A DNA stretch of 64,000 bases from NCBI GenBank assembly GCA_964247055.1, contig OZ176060.1, positions 1,550,001 to 1,614,000 on the forward strand, given 5' to 3'. The DNA comes from Paragordius varius. Lineage: Eukaryota > Nematomorpha. Of the stretch, positions 1-10,780 are shown piece after piece. A model generated the notes under the pieces. It was not told the DNA's origin. It saw nothing but the letters and a program-made list of their open reading frames with translations, and searched no databases. A program made the position numbers and the translations under genes. The stretch's first letter is position 1. Each line of letters begins with the position of its first letter.

Positions 1-423
1 TATGCGGATAGTATTGTTCGATAAAGAAGAGTAGGGATGAATTTTATTAATACCCGAGTTCCATTGAACCGACTTGAAAATAGCTGGTTTAATTAAAATC
101 TATCCGATGGTGTGGAGTTTCGGGTTTTTGACCAAAAGATATTTAAAGGAAGTTTAATTCCCATTATTATAATAATTTAGAGTTCGTGCGCATAAAATCG
201 TTGGTAAAGCTTGTGGCAAATTACGCATTGTAGCAATGGTTCGCCATCCTTTTCCATCTTCATCATAAAGATACGGTATTAAGACTATTTTTAAGTTTAT
301 TTAACTATAAATCCTGTTTAAGATCTAGTTCCTGGAAAACGGACTAAAATTTATTTAAATGAGTTTAATGTTTATTATTAATAGATAATTGGATTTTTAT
401 ATTCTTTAATTTGTAAAAAAATA
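1..423. other. AT-rich DNA, no gene recognised
   Basis: I see no ORF with codon structure, no RNA gene and no clear terminal repeats here. The window opens inside anonymous intergenic or repeat DNA. Confidence 0.5.
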
Positions 424-1942
424 CAGTAGTAAATAATTGCTTTTTTAAGTGCCAGTTTTGTAAATTTAACATTTATTTCATAAATATACATAAATAGTAT
501 ATCTGAAAATTGGCGGCTCACCTAAGAATTTTTTATTATATAGATAATTTTTGGCCTTGATTCACTTGGATACAACACATTCATTTCAGTCCTTCGATTT
601 AATTTTAGGTAGTTGGATGCCACAGGCTTGTTTAAAATCAAATTTTTCAAAAAGCATGTAATTAATAGAAATCATTAAAAGTTCGCACTATATAACATTA
701 ATAAACAGAAAAAAAAATTCAATAATATTGAGAGGCAAAAGGTAAATATTTAGCCAACATCTATGATAAGCTAAATATGAAATTAATGCAAATTCTACCA
801 CTTTTTTGTTAATATTAATAACAAATGTGATTTTAATAAAATAAACTTTATTTTAAGATTAAATCAATAAACACAATATTTTGAAAAAATATTATAAAAT
901 AAAAATGGCGCCCCAGTAGTTTGATACGTTACTTTTTTCCCAAAACTAAATTTTATTTAGATATTTTGGCTTACCTAATTTTCATTAGTATAGAAGCATA
1001 TATTCAAATTAGAACCGTTTCTTTCAGTAGTTTTTCAAAAATATCTGATTAAATATTGTCAGTATTTAGATCCCCCAAATCGATTCGAAGTGTTATCATA
1101 TAACTCAAAATTTTCATTAAAAGTTTTTGATATAGAGCCATATATTTTATAACATTAGAAAGAGCGCAAAACTGTATCTTTCGAATGGTAGTTGGTCATT
1201 TAAATCAATCTGATGTAAAGCTATTTGGGTTTATATGGTCAAAATTTCAAACCTTTAATAAGTGAAAATATTGTTACGTTGGTATAAAATTTAAAAAATC
1301 TCTGAAAATGCTTTTGGTTTGCTTTTTTTAATAAAAATTATATCAAAATTATACCTAGTGAATACTAAAATGCATTGTTATAACTGTAAATTAATTCATA
1401 ACCGCCATAAAGATTAAGAATACCTTATAAACTATTTCTAGTCTTTGATATTTTGAAATTTAAGCCATGCAAAGAAAATAATAAATAATCATATGATGGT
1501 AATTTTTTAAAAAAACAAAAATTGACACAAAAGAATTAAATAATTGTTGTAATCAAAAAAATTCTTTAGTTATCTTTTTAGACATTCATTGTCATCAACA
1601 CAAAGTGTGGCTATTTATCCATTAATTTTAATAATTCAATTAAGTAAAATGCTTTATCGTGGGTTTGTCGCTTTTTATGTCCAATATTAACAGTCAATGT
1701 CAAAAATATTAATATAAATTTTATAGAGTTTTCCTTACTCTTTCGAATGATATATCTATGATCTGTTGTATATTTTCAAAGAAAACCATTTTAGTAAAAT
1801 CGATAAAGAGGGCGCATAATCATGAAAAATCAAATTGTACTAAATCTTAGGTGGAATTATAATTTTAATTTCAGATTTACTGTTATAGTAGTTAATATCC
1901 GATACAGTAAACTCGAGTGGCAGAAAAATTTGTTGTTTTAAA
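424..1942 (-). repeat. Decayed copy of a ~1.1 kb CACTG-ended MITE, interrupted
   Basis: Read on the minus strand this matches the element at 38187-39300 and 57728-60311 in the same order: the CTGCCACTCGAG block (near 1915), a GCGCCCTCTTTATC block (near 1805), a CTTTCGAATG/GCGCTC block (1160-1185) and the TTGGCC-containing block (550). It is more diverged than the other two copies and its outermost bases are eroded, so the ends are approximate. A different element (563-1092) sits inside it. It appears non-coding. Confidence 0.65.
563..1092 (+). repeat. 530-bp CACTT-ended repeat nested in the MITE
   Basis: The element starts CACTTGGATACAACACATTC and ends with GATTCGAAGTG, so both ends begin CACTT. 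Homologous pieces occur in reverse orientation at 25340-25557 (ending TTGTATCCAAGTG) and as a diverged copy near 29000-29327 (ending GATTTGAATCAAAGTG). On either side of it the flanking DNA resumes the homology of the enclosing 424-1942 MITE, so it inserted into that MITE. It is non-coding. Its superfamily is uncertain; the CACT ends suggest a CMC-type (CACTA-like) element. Confidence 0.55.
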
Positions 1943-2032
1943 TTATTGTTGTTACTAGTTATATTTTCTTTTACTGATTAAGAAAAATTAAATATGAAAA
2001 GGTAAGAATTATAATAAAGGATTTTATGTAAA

Positions 2033-3158
2033 CACTGTGTGCAAAAAAAATTTTAACGCAATAATTTTTTTTCATGAGATAGCTTATGACCAGCGAATTC
2101 ATTTGCCGCAAAAATTTCCTAGTTTTTGATATATTAGGAAAAATAAAAATATGGCAAAAAGATTAAATTAAGGAAAATTAGGGATCAAAAAATAATGAAG
2201 AAATTAGAGATTGGTTTATTATCAAGATATTTTCAATATATATAAAGCCTTTATGTTCATCCAAAAGATGGCTTTTTTCTTTTAACACACTTAAAAGACA
2301 AAAATTTTTTTATGAAACTATATTAAAATATTTTTTTTAATTATTTACTAGCTAACTCACTATTAAAATCATAACATTCATATTTTATTTGGTAAAAAAA
2401 ACTTCTATATCAAAATATAACTAATAAATATTGTTTTTTATTTTATTTTTTTGTCATGTGGTGTATGAGTATTCAGGAATCTTACATGAGTGGGTGTAAT
2501 AAAATAATTTATATAAAATAGTATCTAAAAGTAATGGAATATCAACCAACAATTCGTACGAATCCCTGTAACAGGTTTGTTTTAACACAAATTAATATTT
2601 TTACTGAATATATACGGATATTCGTTGATTTTGCTATACTTTTAAATCCTATTTTGCATAAATTTTATACTTTATATTTAACATGTGGAATTTCAAAATA
2701 AAAGAGTAATTTTTCATACACTCATAAACCAGATTAAAAATGTAAAAATAAAAAAAATATTTTTTAATTTTGATATTGTTAAGATTTTAATAGAGAGTTT
2801 AGCTAAATTATTAAAAAAATATTTTAATATATTTTCATAAAAAATATTTTGTCTTTTAAGTGTGTTAAAAAAACGGTATCTTTTGAGCTGATATTTTATA
2901 GAAACCCTAACTATGTGATTTAGGGCTATTTATATATTGATATCTTCATAATAAACCACAATATCTTAATATCATTATATTTTTTGAATTATCCTTAATT
3001 ATACTTAATTTTATCTTTATGCCCGATTTTAATTTTCTCCTAATATATCAAAACTAGGTCGTCAACAAATAATTTATCCGGAAAATGAATTCGCTGGTCA
3101 TAAGGTATCTCATGATAATTTTTTTTTGTTAAAATAACCCTCTTTTTTGCACACAGTG
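2033..3158 (+). repeat. 1.13 kb fold-back element with CACTGTGTGC ends
   Basis: The sequence starts CACTGTGTGCAAAAAA and ends GCACACAGTG. The two arms pair over several hundred bases: GACCAGCGAATTCATTT near 2090 against AAATGAATTCGCTGGTC near 3090, and ACACACTTAAAAGAC near 2285 against GTCTTTTAAGTGTGT near 2855. Three A residues flank each side, compatible with a 3-bp target duplication. CACTG ends with a 3-bp duplication fit the CACTA/CMC superfamily. No transposase ORF is present, so it would be non-autonomous. Confidence 0.7.
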
Positions 3159-3589
3159 AAATAGAAATGCAATAGATTTACATATTTTTATTTCTTGCTC
3201 TTGCCCATTCCTCGCCTTTATACTTATATCCATTTGTAATTCCTTTTTAGTGTACATTTTTCAATATTAATAATTTGCATCATAAAATGACATATCATGA
3301 AGAATATCTTTTATATGGTTTTATAGCTGTTTAAAAAGATGGCAAACCATTATAATGCCAATTTGCTACATTCTTCCAATGATTTTACAAGGTTAGACAG
3401 CACCTTAGTCAAACGAGTTTTTAAAAGACAAACCAATATCTTTTTTCTAATCCAATACTTCTAATGTAATATCCCAAAAAACATTAAATTTATTAATGTA
3501 TATCGATTTCAAGAGTAAAATTAAAAAATTTGTTTTCGACCTTAATTCGACCTACAATCTAAAAATTTATTTATTAATAATTTAACAGT
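3159..3589. other. AT-rich DNA, nothing recognised
   Basis: There are no convincing ORFs or terminal repeats. It may include the eroded 5' part of the hAT relic that follows. Confidence 0.4.
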
Positions 3590-4094
3590 TGATCATTATG
3601 ATTTTCTTGCGAAGGAATTTGCTAAATATTTTTGAGATCCTTTATATGAATGGTTAGTTAGTTTTATATTAAATCCAATCACAATCGATGTAAACAATCT
3701 TCCGATAGAAGTACAGGAAGAGGCATTAGAGTTGAATAATTTCTATTAAAAATCCTTTGCCTTTATTAATAACGAGAAATTTTGGATAAAAGCGCACATG
3801 TATGCAAAATGATTTGAAATTGCCTTTAGATATTCTGGATCAACGTATTTATGTTCCTCTGGATTCTCAAACTTGGTTCAATTAAAAAATAAATCCGAAA
3901 CAAATTGAAGGTTAACGATAAATTTTTGTCCCCGATACTGATAAAATAATTCAATCATTGAAAATACAAGCGCCTTATTGATTATAACTATTATAATATG
4001 ATTTCGCATTTTCTTTGTCGTTGGTGTGTATAGACGATGGGGGGCTATTTTTTTCAATTTAATTGGGCCTGAACAAAAAAAATGGGAACCACTG
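3590..4094 (+). mobile_element. hAT transposon relic: dimerisation end and 3' terminal repeat
   Basis: Translated pieces on the + strand include EVQEEALELNNFY and then STYLCSSGFSNLVQLKNK (about 3840-3895). The latter is the S-x-x-x-C-E/S-x-G-F-S motif of the C-terminal dimerisation region of hAT transposases of the ZBED5/SCAND3 kind. The reading frame is broken by stops and frame changes. The element ends with TGGGAACCACTG, the complement of the classic CAGTGGTTCCCA hAT terminus. The next 8 bases are GTTTAGAT. The 5' end was not located. Confidence 0.75.
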
Positions 4095-4235
4095 GTTTAG
4101 ATGTCGCAGGATTTCCTCACATTACAAAACAGGCCGAAAATCCTTAAAATTTTTTGATTTTAAATAAAGTCACAATGAGCTAATATTTGATTGGTAATAA
4201 TATATGATATATGAAAGAAATTTAAGTGTTTTAAC

Positions 4236-4472
4236 CAGCGGAGGCGTAGTGGGCGCCGTAGTTAAAGGGGCGCCGGATTTTAAAAAATTTGTTTTTATTT
4301 TAAAAAATAGGTATTTAGAAGTTATTTTTTAATAATACACAAGAAATTACCTATTTATGAGTGGTCATTAACACGGTTTGAATTATTTTTAAAATAAAAG
4401 GGGTATTAAGAGGGGGGGGCGGGGGGGGGGGGGGGGGCTATCACGGATTCAAGTAAGAAATGCAAGTCCCTG
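4236..4472 (+). repeat. hAT-type MITE, copy 1, with a long G run
   Basis: This is homologous to 11642-11917 and 35274-35503: CAG.GGAGGCGTAG start, GGGGCGCC, ATTTATGAGTGGT, CACGGATTCA and a TGCAAG..CCTG end. No target duplication is readable. A run of 26 bases (4412-4437) that are all G but one has replaced the AGGGG block of the other copies. Confidence 0.7.
4412..4437 (+). repeat. G-run, possible G-quadruplex former
   Basis: Twenty-five G in 26 bases, with one C at 4420, lie inside MITE copy 1. The other copies have only short G blocks here, so this is a local expansion. It is exceptional against the AT-rich background and could also be an assembly-sensitive site. Confidence 0.8.
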
Positions 4473-4539
4473 AATATATGTGCTAAGAAAATTTATAAGG
4501 ATCTTTTAAAGCATTTGCTATTATTAAAGTCATTTAAAA

Positions 4540-5460
4540 TTATACTTTGTGATGTGCTTTTTTATATCAATTGGACAAATTGAAGCATATTCTTATAAAT
4601 TTTTTGGTGAAAACTAAATGTTTCAGTCCCAACATATCAGTCACTAAAGTATAATATAAACATTATATAAAAGGCAAAATATTTTTCAAAAAATCTATTT
4701 TGTGGCTTCCTACGTCTTGAATTGCTATCCTAAAATAGCTAGTTCTCTTAAAATAAAGTCCGAAATGCCGAAATCTCGCAATAAAATTTTTTAATTATAT
4801 GCTGAATTTAGATATCAACTTATATTATTCTGCAAAAATGCATACTTTTCTAACCAATTTAATTTAAGCAAAATTAGCGTACTTCATTTTTGGTCATGAT
4901 TAACTGGTATAAAAACGCTACTAGATTATAAAACAATTTTTATATTATTCGATGCTGAACATTTCTATCACCTTTTTTTAATATAAAGGCTCGTTTACTT
5001 AAATTTTATGGTAATTTTATGTAAAATAAATAATTTATTTTTAACATATATCTGAAAGACGAACGATTTTAATCACAATTCTGAGCTGATAGAAATTCAG
5101 CATCATCGTATTATAAAAAATATTTAGTAATCCTAAAGTTTTATACCGTCATCATGGCTCAAATTATTGCTAAAACCAAATATTTTTGGTTTATATCTAA
5201 AAAATTTCGCGTAATTTCGGCTAGTCATTTTTTGTTTTTTTAGAAAATAGCTCTTTTCAAAAGAGCTAAAAAAATTCAGATTTTCTGAGTCGATACCTAA
5301 AAATTAAAAATTATTAAAAATATTTTCTTTATACATGAAGTTGGTGTGATATTTTATAATATTTTTTTGAATGAGGCATTTATCTTTCAAAAAAAATTAT
5401 GTTCAAATTCTGCCATTTTGTGATATGGTGAAATCGCTCCAAAAGTATAAATAGCTAAAC
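4540..5460. repeat. Copy of the high-copy AT-rich family also seen at 58070-59551
   Basis: Shared blocks include ATTATTCGATGCTGAACATT near 4947, in both orientations within the element, and the 'hold the cell at aaattt..gcattt' type A/T blocks around them. Related copies lie near 17500, 19200-20620, 28100-28990, 32230-33000 and 36300-37130. It is non-coding, and the boundaries are approximate because no terminal repeats survive. Confidence 0.5.
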
Positions 5461-8198
5461 ACCCACATGGGCCAAAACCAGAAACACCATGACCCTACTA
5501 TTTCCTATAATAGCAGTAGATATGTTATACCATACATTTTTGTCGATACATTTATATGTATGGGAAATTGATACTTGCAGTCGCTTAAAATTACAATTAA
5601 AAGTTTAGACTTCGAAAACTATGATCGGTTAATTTAGATCCAAGAGGCAGACTAATGATATATTCTTTATCTAAAAGTGTCAATATGACAAAACTACCAA
5701 TGATATTAAACATAACGAAATTTAAGAAATTAAAAACAAGAAATTATTCTTACTTTATTAATTTTATAAAACGTAAAGTTGTTTGGTAAGATGTTTATTA
5801 AGGTAACTTCTTTAGATCTTAAGTGAACTTTATCGCGAATTAAAAGAGATAAAACTTAACACAAAAACAATCCTAGAGCATAATTATAAAAAATTAAAGT
5901 TAAAAGTGTGTTAAATTGGACATACTTTTATAGTATTAAAAATTTGCACAATCGATTGATCCTTAATAATTCTTTATTTTAATTTGGCTAACGATGAGTT
6001 TGGTAACGAATGGCGGATAGTATCCTAGTATATGTAATTTATATTATTTATTATTGTTTAAATTTGTAATTTTAAAAGTTTATATATTTTTATATTATAA
6101 TTTAATTCTTCTTAAATTAATTGTTTTGATATTTTACAATTTTTACTTTATTCAGCCCTGATTTCATATTTGTAAGTCGTCTTATTTAGATTTATTTTTA
6201 ATAAAACCTGTGGCAAAATGTTTTCCAATAACCCTTTCTAAACCATTATTCACAGTCAATGAAATCCCATTTTGTAAAAAATAAGCGTCATTGTTAAAAC
6301 ATATTTTCTATAACATTGACTGTTCATCATATATTTGTAAATATGCCCCCCACGTCCAAATAATTATACAGACTCTATGAATTTAAGATTTCAAAAAATA
6401 ATCACAAAATTTACAAAAAATGTGTATATTCATAACAATAATTTAAAGCCACAAAACCAAAAAACTTTGAAAATAACATTTTATCGGAATATTAATTTTT
6501 TCTTTATATTTCGCGTTAAACATTGTCCAGAAAGATATCGTAATATGAAAACAGCAAATAAATACCTATATTTGCGCATAAATAAAAATCAGCTATAATA
6601 TATTTAAAAAATTTTCTGGATTCGGACAACTTCTTTATATTACTTGCAAACCTAAGGTTTATTTATTGACACAATTTGATTGAATTGACTTAAATATATA
6701 TGTTATATTGATTCAATAAATTTACATTCTTTATGAGATACATTTATAAATTAGACATAAAATAATCCTATCCAGTGTAAAACGAATGAACCTTGGAAAT
6801 ATGTTTTTGCATTTTCAAATGTTTTTACGATGTGCAGTGTTTAACATTGTTTCATCCATTTTTCTCGCATCTAAAATAGAATTTATATAACTTGGCCCAA
6901 TATTTTTATTCTTCGGAGGGACATCAAGTTTTCTTCTTTTTACAAATACAAAAACATTATTGCCCAATTCTAAATAATTAATTCCGTCCGTTCTTGTGAC
7001 AATTATTCTTTAAATGGTCTTCAACTGGCCCATAAATTAAGTTAAAATAAGTTATCCAATTCTTTTTTTAAACTTAGATAATATTATAAAATTTGGTTGT
7101 TGTAAACCATATGGAAAACACAAAGTTAAATTTCCATTTATTGATGCATTTTAAAAAATCAATAAATGTTATATACCTTAAAAATGGTGCTTAATGCTAT
7201 TGCAACCATCATTCCTTTAATCTTACATACCTCACGAGAACTCCCTCTATTAATTTATAATGTATTTGATAGATAATGGGTTTTTTCCGTATTGCCGTTA
7301 TAAAAACCATGCCTTTTTCTATAATATTTGGAAAACCAAGCTTGTAACATTGTGTCATTTTATCATTTATATTTAAACATAAAAATCATAACCTTCATCA
7401 TGTAGGTATCTTAATTATTTCTATAATTGTTAATTATTTTCATTAAAATTGTTGATTTTCTAAAGTTTTGGCTTTAGTTCCCGATCATAGCTTTAATAAT
7501 CACTAACTAAAAAAGAGACATATGCCGACCCATTTGAACATAATTTTTAATTTAGAAAGGACTTAGGCAATATGATTGTATATCACATTCTAGCCAAATG
7601 ACACAAACGGCATAGATTAAAATATTACCTTATTTAATATTTTAATACCGCTCTTTCTTATTTAAAATTATATTATTGAATTACATTAAATAATTATTGG
7701 TGTTTATTTTTTTAATAATTATACAAGAATAACAATAGCTTCCTTTACAAGTGGTATGGACTCTCAAAAAACTCCAAACTCTAATTTTAAGCATAAACTC
7801 CTAAATCAAGTTTTTTCATTTTTTTAATATTTTGTTTTTGGCCTATTGCACTCTTATCTTGGATATATCAATGTTCTATTAAATAATGCTCATGTCTCCT
7901 TGATTATGCCAAAAATTTGTTTTATACTTTAATTATCAAACTTTAAACTACTTTACATAGTTATATTTTATCTTTCCTGGTGACGTCCCTTATCAGTTTT
8001 AGTAAATCCACTTGAATTTCTTCATTTTTCGCTTAAGTTGGTGAGTCATAATTCATGGTCGACAAAATAAATGCTCTGAATCCTTCATCTTGATTAATAT
8101 TACAACAAAAATCTTTTTCTCCAATTATCCAGCTGCACTATATCCTATTATTTCCCTGTTATGGAATCATCAGCGCTTAACACCCCTATTAATGATAA
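5461..8198. other. AT-rich intergenic DNA, no gene recognised
   Basis: The short ORFs here (for example 6377-6598) are Asn/Lys/Phe/Ile-rich translations of A/T tracts, with no motif and no partner splice sites. No terminal repeats or RNA genes were recognised. Confidence 0.5.
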
Positions 8199-8826
8199 TA
8201 TACCATTTACACTTCAAGAGTGTCCTTGAACAATTCAAGTTGGTCTTTGAACAATTCAAGTTGGTCCTTGAACAGTTCAAGTTGGTCCTTGAACAATTCA
8301 AGTTGTTCCTTAAACAATTCAAGTTTGTCCTTGAACAATTCAAGTTGGTCCTTAAAATTTATAAATTTTGATTTAACCAAAATTTTTGCATATATTTATT
8401 TATTTTATTATTTATTTACCTAATTTTCTTTATTTATTATATATTTATTCTTTTAAAAATAAAATATTATACTGAAAAACCACTTTTTTTGTTTCAAACT
8501 TTTTTTCAATTCAACAAAATTATTGACTTTTAAATGTTTTTAATGAAAAATTTTAATTTATAACCCAAAAAACTTATATAATTTTTCATTTTATGTTAAA
8601 ATCTTATAATATCCAAATTTATTTTAAGAAATTAATAAAGATATACGGTTTTTCAAAGATTAAAAGTTGATATCGATTTAAAATTTATGTTAAATAATAG
8701 AAAATAGGTTAAAAACAATAAAATAGACGAATTATCGATTTGATTGATAAAAGTTAAAAACAAAGCAAAAAAGTTAAAGGACCAACTTGAATTGTTCAAG
8801 GACACTCTTGAAGTGTAAATGGTATA
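8199..8826 (+). repeat. Non-autonomous element with long inverted ends, TATACCATTTACAC
   Basis: The left end TATACCATTTACACTTCAAG is repeated inverted at the right end (finishing at 8826). The inverted match runs on through the AGTGTCCTTGAAC and AATTCAAGTTGGTC blocks, about 50 bp in all. A second, shorter and diverged copy lies at 30185-30423. The left arm differs from the right in holding tandem copies of its inner part (8222-8347). No ORF belongs to it; the Leu/Glu/Phe/Lys-repeat ORF at 8090-8371 is just the minisatellite translated. Confidence 0.8.
8222..8347 (+). repeat. 21-bp minisatellite, six units, grown inside a terminal repeat
   Basis: There are six consecutive 21-bp units of the form GTCCTTGAACAATTCAAGTT(G), each with 0-3 differences, followed by a partial unit. 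The right terminal repeat of the element has a single unit, so the array arose by tandem duplication within the left arm. Confidence 0.9.
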
Positions 8827-8990
8827 TATTCAATTTTCGACTCAAGATATATTGATACGTTGAAAATAAAATGTACGCATCTAATCTTACACAATCGGAT
8901 AACAGTTGTTGACTTGAAACTTTAGCATGTCAGAAAAAGATTAACAGTACACAAAAATGTGTAATATCTTTTATACTAACACACTTATTC
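8827..8990. other. Short spacer, nothing recognised
   Basis: AT-rich sequence between the TATACC element and the LINE relic. Confidence 0.4.
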
Positions 8991-9560
8991 CTCATTATAA
9001 TAAAAGATTATACGCTAAAAGATGATGCACGTAATGCCCCTAAGTTAATTTAAAACCATCAGAAAGACTAAGACGTCTCTCTTCTGGTATATTAACTATA
9101 CCTAGATTGCTAAGCGTCCGTTTCTCATATCCTTTTTAAATACCGCATATTAAAAGCTTTTTCCTCCAATAAATCAGCATAGCCCTTTTTTCAAAATAAT
9201 TTTTAACTTTCATACTACATGAATTTAAGTATTTTCCAGGCATACATCCTAACTGATTATTCTGTATACTTATTCTTTTTCGCCTCTCAATAATTTTAAA
9301 TAACTTAACAGTATGTGGCAAAAGTTAAATGTCCCTGTAATCATTACTACCTTTGTATGCCTTTTACACTCTGTTTTCATTTGCATGATAATGCTTTTTC
9401 TAAGAATTTTTTTGTAAAAACTTATATCTTATATCCTACTTCACTCCAGCATAACAATAGTATGTCATCTGGCCCGATAGTTTTATTTTGTCATCTATAT
9501 TATCACTTCATAACCTTTTGACTTTTTTTATTCGCAATGATATTTTAGGATTTTATTTCC
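8990..9560 (-). mobile_element. LINE reverse-transcriptase relic (RTE-like)
   Basis: On the minus strand the translation near 9136-9300 reads LFKIIERRKRISIQNNQLG followed by CMPGK. This matches the K-[IV]-x-E-x-R-[IL]...E-x-Q-x-G-F-x-[PR]-G-[KR]-S-T segment that precedes the D-containing motif A of RTE-type reverse transcriptases. The rest is frame-shifted and eroded. No ends are visible. Confidence 0.6.
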
Positions 9561-10780
9561 CAGACCCCAAACTCGTAAATTAATTACTGTTTCGAAATTT
9601 ATATAAAATTTAATTATCATTTTTTTCCTGCATTAAAATATTTTTTATATTTTTGTAACTTTTAGAAAAATCTGGGACAGCCCAAATTTGTAAAATCAAT
9701 AAATATCAAGTTTTTACTGGTAGCATCAAAATAATTTGATTTTTCTAAGATTAATTTATTTGCCTAATGTAATAGCGGTTAAAATGGTGGCAAAAAGATA
9801 AGTCTTTTTCACAATTCATTTTTAAATTTAAAGCATGTGCCTTAAAAGATAAAAAAGCATATTTTAAAATTGGCCTTTGAGATACTCAATTTGAAATTGT
9901 TATGATAAAAAGACTACCACAAAGGTCATTATATATATTTTCTAATTCCGTTAAAATGTTATTGCCTTAAGTGAGTGATAAAAAAATTTGTTCGAATCCT
10001 CTTCTATTCTTAACAATATTCTTTTCATCCATTCAATATAATATTTTTTTCCAAAATATGCTCTACATCATTTCCCTTTAACAATCTTGCCCAGGAACAT
10101 TCAAATTTCTTTGTTAATATTTTATAAACCGTATTAATCCCCAACTTTCAATTCTGATGCTTTTTAGTGATCTCCACTTATTATTCTATTTAGCTACATT
10201 TGCTATTTAACTTCATATAACTAAGCCGCCTTAAAGGTTGTAGTTTTCATCCCACAATGCCTCCTCAAGATTTGACTAATAAGCGTCCATTTTTATTTAT
10301 GATCAAGTTCTAAAAAGATTTTCTTTTTATGAGCTACTTAACGGCATTTTGTCGCTTGTAAGTGTTGTTTATCCATCTTGTGTGATGTCTCCTGTTGCAT
10401 TATTAGCTAATCCAACGAACAGCATCTATTACATTTTCTAGATTCTTCAACTTTTCAAGGAAACTGATTAAATTTTTTGGCTATATTGATATGGAGTAAA
10501 GAGCTTTAATTTAAGGCATAAGCCGTATAAACATTTAAGGCTTGATTTCAAGGATTTCTGTGTTTTTAATTTTTTCTTTTCAATTGATCTAAAGCTTGAT
10601 CCAACCATTTCGAAAGCATTGATATAGCTTTAATCTCCCTTTTTTAGTGTTCAAATCTGTTCGGCGTAAAGCGTGTTTGGGAAAATGAATTTGACTAATC
10701 TAACTTTGATTGTAAATTATATGTCTTGAGATGACCATACTTTGTTGTATTTCATCATGCTCGCTGGCAAATTGTTCTTC
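9561..10780. other. Anonymous DNA, possibly eroded LINE tail
   Basis: No ORF or terminal repeat was recognised. Base composition from about 10200 on is slightly less AT-rich, as in the LINE relic that follows, so part of this may be the 3' part of that minus-strand element. Confidence 0.35.

Noticed and set aside
6377-6598. 73-aa ORF
   Set aside because: Asn/Lys/Phe/Ile-rich, no motif, no partner exon, in AT-rich DNA where such ORFs arise by chance.
8090-8423. Two overlapping repetitive ORFs (FKLVLEQ and NNSSWSL words)
   Set aside because: They are translations of the 21-bp minisatellite in two frames.
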